This document shows positions 60,037-64,000 of a stretch of 64,000 nucleotides of DNA, one piece after another. This DNA comes from Heracleum sosnowskyi. Lineage: Eukaryota > Streptophyta > Magnoliopsida > Apiales > Apiaceae. Position 1 is the first letter of the stretch; every line of letters starts with the position of its first letter. Location: the NCBI GenBank assembly GCA_030848705.1, contig CM061245.1, positions 75,255,564-75,319,563 on the forward strand. Reading direction: 5' to 3'. The translations under genes were made by a program, and so were the position numbers. The notes under the pieces were generated by a model. It did no database searches and was not told the DNA's origin. It saw only the letters and a list, made by a program, of their open reading frames with translations.

Positions 60037-60150
60037 AGTAGTTATGGCTTCGCTTAACTTCTCTAGACTTAATTATATTAAACATTACACAGTAGTTATG
60101 GCTTCACTTAACTTCTCAAGACTTGATTATATTAAACATTACAAACTTCA
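60037..60150. repeat. Tandem duplication of about 55 bp upstream of the ORF1-like gene
   Basis: GTAGTTATGGCTTCGCTTAACTTCTC...TTATATTAAACATTACA at about 60037 and a near copy at about 60092. It could be the 5' UTR of the minus-strand LINE. 60151-60579 shows nothing further. Confidence 0.75.
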
Positions 60151-60579
60151 CTGCATAAACATTAGAAACTTCACTGCATCTGAATTATTATAACTTCACA
60201 AACCAAATTTAAGTGCAAAAATGACAATATCATTATAATTAAATTTATTATCACTAGAGTATATATGAGTTATGTTCAGTGTAGATCACTTAAATGTTAG
60301 ACCCGTTAGATCACATATATATTAAATACATTGTACTGCATTATGTACTACACTGTTAAGTTTTGTTTTCTTATACATTTTATGCATTATATCCTCGGGC
60401 AACCTACCATCTTTCTTTAAAAAAAAAATCATAATCGAAATGAAAATGTTTTGTAAATCAAAATTCTTTATACTACAATATTTAGATTTATTGTATTTCA
60501 ATTTCATTATTAGTATATAAGTCAAAAATACATTATATATACTGTAAATTTGGTCTAAGATATCTAATATATATATATA

Positions 60580-61604
60580 GGGAGCTACTCTAATGAGAAA
60601 CCACTTATCATGAGAACTGAGAACCATATAATAGAATCACCAAATTTGAATTTGGATCACCAAATTTAACACACATCTATACAAATATATTATAATTGTG
60701 TTTATCACCGGTACCACCCTTTCACTGCCACCACATTATCTTCATCGCCACCATCACCATCACCATTACTAACCATCACAAACACCATTGAGCTACCAAC
60801 TACTGCCAAAATTAACGTCACAACCCAACTAGCACCTCAATATCATCGACACACGATTACAATCCTACAATCACCACCAAATTCGAAAATAAATTACTAT
60901 AATTTAAACCACTACCACCACAAAGGAATCACCAAATCAAACCGCACTCATCAAAAATTATACACTAACACCACCATCACCCATAAATCACTAAAAATCA
61001 TATTCAAAACATCAAATATTGAACTCAGATCACTAAAATTTATAGGCAGATCACTAAATTCGGAACATAAATTACCAATTTTTTTATGAAAATCATCCAA
61101 AAAAAAATCAGATCTGGGTCGTGCTTCCATTAAAGAGGTTGTGGTAGCGGAGTGAGCCGACAAAAAAATGTAATGTGACAAAAATGAAATATCTTACTGC
61201 TTGATTGAATTATGTGTATTTACGTGTGGTTGATAGATTTATGAATACATCTAACTGCCTCCATCAGATCTAGGAACTCCAGTGATTTGATCGGAGATGT
61301 CAAATTGATACGACCGGAGGTTAAAGAGCAGATGAGAAGATTAATGGTAATAAATAATGAAGAAAGACAAAATGACGATAGTTATGGTTGATTACGGCGA
61401 TGATGATGGAATTTGGTGATGGAAGTAGTTGATTGTGATTAGTGCGGGTGGGTGATGAAGGTGGGAGGAGAGAGAGAGGCAATAAGAGAAAATATATTAC
61501 AGATTGAATTTGTGTGGTCATGATTATATTTAGATATGACAATTAAAGGGCAAAGATTTGGTCTCATTTATCATTTTTAGTTGGGTTCTCATTTGATCAT
61601 CTCC
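60580..61604. mobile_element. MITE-like element, left member of an inverted pair
   Basis: Begins GGGAGCTACTCTAATGAGAA after (AT)n and ends TTCTCATTTGATCATCTCC before (AT)n. The two ends are loosely complementary (shared AATGAGAA...CC). The interior has ATCACCAAATTT words and CAC/CAT-rich stretches. No ORF with a recognisable domain. Class unresolved; the TA-rich flanks hide any target duplication. Confidence 0.6.
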
Positions 61605-61617
61605 ATATATATATATA

Positions 61618-62399
61618 GGGAGATGATCAAATGAGAACCACTCTTAAAATGAGAACTGAGAATTGATATGAACCATTTAAATTTTAAATCAAATTAAATC
61701 TTAACCACTCAATTAACACATCCACTTTTAGATCTGAATTCTTTAGCTCTCTCTATCGTCTCTTTTTTCCACCCACCTCAATCTTTCATCCACTTCCACC
61801 GTCCATCCTTCATCATCCACCATTGTAACAATTCACAATCGCTACTAGTAACTTTGATCGGAGTTCCACACTCTCCCGGTGTTATATATGCATACATATA
61901 TACCTACACCATAGCCATATATGTATACGCATGCATGCTTACATTTATACAACACAATCGATTCATAATGCTAGTCGTGCTCGTTTTGAAGTTTCTGAGA
62001 TAGATCTGGTATTAAAATAAATGAAATTGTTATCCAAATTTAAAGAAATTTGATGATTTTTTTCAAAATTTTTTGGTGATTAACGTATAAAATTTGGTGA
62101 TTCGGGTTTATTTTGGGTGATTTGGATCTAAATTTAATGATTTGTAAGTGACGATGGTGGTGCTTGTAATGATAATGGTTGCCATGTGGTGGGTTCAATT
62201 TAGTAGTTTTTAGGTGGGTTGTAAATATTTGATGAAGAAGGTGGTGGTAGTGAGCTATGGGCACTGTACTAGTGATGGGGTTGGGTGTAGTAGTGGTGGA
62301 GTGGTAATGATGTATATAATAAAATTATGTATTTATATTTATTTATATCTTGGTGATTTGATTTAAATTTTGGTGATGGTTCTCGTTGGAGTAATTCCC
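61618..62399. mobile_element. MITE-like element, right member of the inverted pair
   Basis: Begins GGGAGATGATCAAATGAGAA and ends GGTTCTCGTTGGAGTAATTCCC. Interior words (GGTGATTTGG, GTGGTGG, TTTGATCGGAGTTCC) are reverse complements, in reverse order, of those in 60580-61604, so it is a shorter related copy in opposite orientation. Confidence 0.6.
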
Positions 62400-64000
62400 T
62401 ATATATATCAAACACATACAATCATGTCAGATACATTCATAATTAAATAATTTTAGGAAAAAAAGTATGAATTTTTAACAAGATATTAAAATTCTCTTAC
62501 TTAAAATAATATTAGAGTTTTACGGGAAAACTACTTCCTTGAAATAATTCTAGAATGCACATACTTAAAATAATGTTAGAGTTTTGTGGGAAAGCTACCT
62601 CCTTAGACGTAATTCTAGAATACAGATTCATTATGAGAATTTTTATGAGAATAGATATAATCGGGGGCTACTCTTTCTAGTAATTGTGTCTAATTTGAGT
62701 ACTTTTAATAAATTATTTAATTAGCCCTAGTATTGATTAATAATTTATTATTTGATTAGGTGTTTCAGGCATGATCGTAGATTTATTGATAGCAATTTAT
62801 GTGTGTAAATCGGGTATTTATCGGAATGATAAATTCGAAAAAATATCGGATAAATTTTAATATTTTAAATATATTTAATTTATTAACCTTGTTTATAATG
62901 AAATATACCATTTAAAAATAATTAATAATAATAAATCGAATTTCAAATTTTGAATCGGTCATATACTTTTAAACTATATATCAATCAAATATTTTTAATG
63001 GAATTGAAAAGAAGAGAATGTTACATTTCTTAATCGGTAGCATTAAAGTAACACTATTTGAGAACACAAATATGTGCTATATAAACTTGTAAACAGGCAA
63101 TTGAACGATCACCACGTGCGGAAATATGTAGATTAATGCCAGGATTACAAACCGCAAATATGTACTTGAAAATGACACTGCAGTACTGCACAGCAAGCTA
63201 CTGTATCTTTTAATCAGCTTCTCACTTGAAACCTTGTTTGTTTATCATGTAACCCAAAAAAATGACTATGATTATGCAGCATACTCAGGCGGCCAATTAA
63301 TATTTAATAATATCTCTGTATATATATAACATCAGGTGAACTGATCATTACATATATGTTGAAAAATTAAAACTAATAATTTAGTTATATACATTTGTTG
63401 TTGACTTGTTCTTATAAAAAATTATATTAATTGTGATCGGTGTAGTCTTATCGATGTAGGATATCTCACTATATATATAAAGGTGGACAATTAAACTTAG
63501 CGAAGAAAGGAAAAAGAAAAAAAGATGGACAAAAAACTTAATCATCAGGCAACAGGAAGAAAGAAAATGGTGTTTCACAGTCAAGTATTTACTTTTAATC
63601 CACTGCGAATTTCAACCAATTAATTATATACCTTTGATGCTACAGTTTCGTGCAAGAAATAAGCAGATTTGCTTGTTCTTCCCTAATTATAACTGCAACG
63701 GTTTTAGAGAGAATGAATGTATGCATGTTTCTTATATTAACTGAAAGGAAATTCATTCCTTTCAATACAAAGTCAAGTGTCACTACTTGTGGCTGTTTAG
63801 ATTAGGGCGGCTGATGAGACTCCGAATGAGAGTATATATAAAACAACAAAGTAGTGCAATATCATTCCCTTTAACCGGTCCGTGTTAAATAGCCACTTAA
63901 TTTTCCACCATCGGGAATTAATCGATTAAATTGGGGAATTTTAAAACAATGTAAAAAATTAATAAAGTCTTAATGCTGAAATAAAATATACGCTCACACT
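62400..64000. other. AT-rich stretch, no gene seen
   Basis: Only a two-copy repeat of about 80 bp stands out (ACTTAAAATAAT(A/G)TTAGAGTTTT(A/G)(C/T)GGGAAA near 62500 and 62560, each followed by AATTCTAGAAT). The remainder to the right edge contains no ORF or RNA motif I can support. Confidence 0.6.

Noticed and set aside
1..64000. CRISPR arrays, bacterial operons, riboswitches, rRNA or tRNA genes
   Set aside because: All repeat arrays seen are tandem without unique spacers, the context is plant nuclear, and no RNA gene signature beyond weak A/B boxes was found.

Overview
The window is plant nuclear DNA, from an angiosperm with a repeat-rich genome. I cannot name the species. Nearly every base that can be assigned belongs to transposable elements nested inside one another. 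I found no intact host gene, tRNA, rRNA or CRISPR array. Evidence includes plant-type LTR elements (tRNA-Met and TGGCGC-type primer sites, polypurine tracts, TG...CA termini, 5-bp target duplications), CACTA elements (CACTA termini, 3-bp duplications), a hAT-like MITE (8-bp duplication) and LINE fragments.

Layout. 1-11318: minus-strand Ty3/gypsy element A of Tat type. Its gag is split by a 5.03-kb solo LTR (1105-6131). Its LTR (7129-9662, itself holding a 1.14-kb solo LTR) has a primer site on one side and a polypurine tract on the other. Beyond the tract lies a plus-strand (antisense) ORF with its own promoter-like motifs. 11319-12078 and 45411-46080: two halves of one LINE ORF2, split by a 33.3-kb compound insertion. 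The outermost layer of that insertion is a solo LTR (12079-45405, duplication ACCAC). Inside it sits gypsy element B (12325-39256), and inside B are a 12.85-kb long-LTR chromovirus T (16508-29354, duplication CTCCA) and CACTA-1 (30891-38819, duplication GTA). CACTA-2 (39927-44894, duplication TAA) sits in the same solo LTR.

46081-52277 is AT-rich and gene-poor, with a miniature LTR element (TRIM, 49532-50344) and a hAT-like MITE (50459-50865). 52278-58478 is a deleted second member (C) of the T family. About 58505-60150 is a minus-strand LINE ORF1-like pseudogene with a CCHC knuckle and two AT-hooks. 60580-62399 is an inverted pair of MITE-like elements. The rest shows nothing assignable.

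How the parts relate. No complete autonomous element is present. B keeps gag and protease but has no recognisable reverse transcriptase or integrase. T has two near-identical 4.96-4.98 kb LTRs around a 2.9-kb interior whose integrase and chromodomain are riddled with stops, so it was probably already defective when it was mobilised in trans. CACTA-1 has lost the catalytic core of its TNP2-type transposase but keeps a nearly intact TNPA-like gene. CACTA-2 has perfect termini but no transposase and carries a satellite-like array. All calls come from reading the sequence by eye; no alignment or database search was run.
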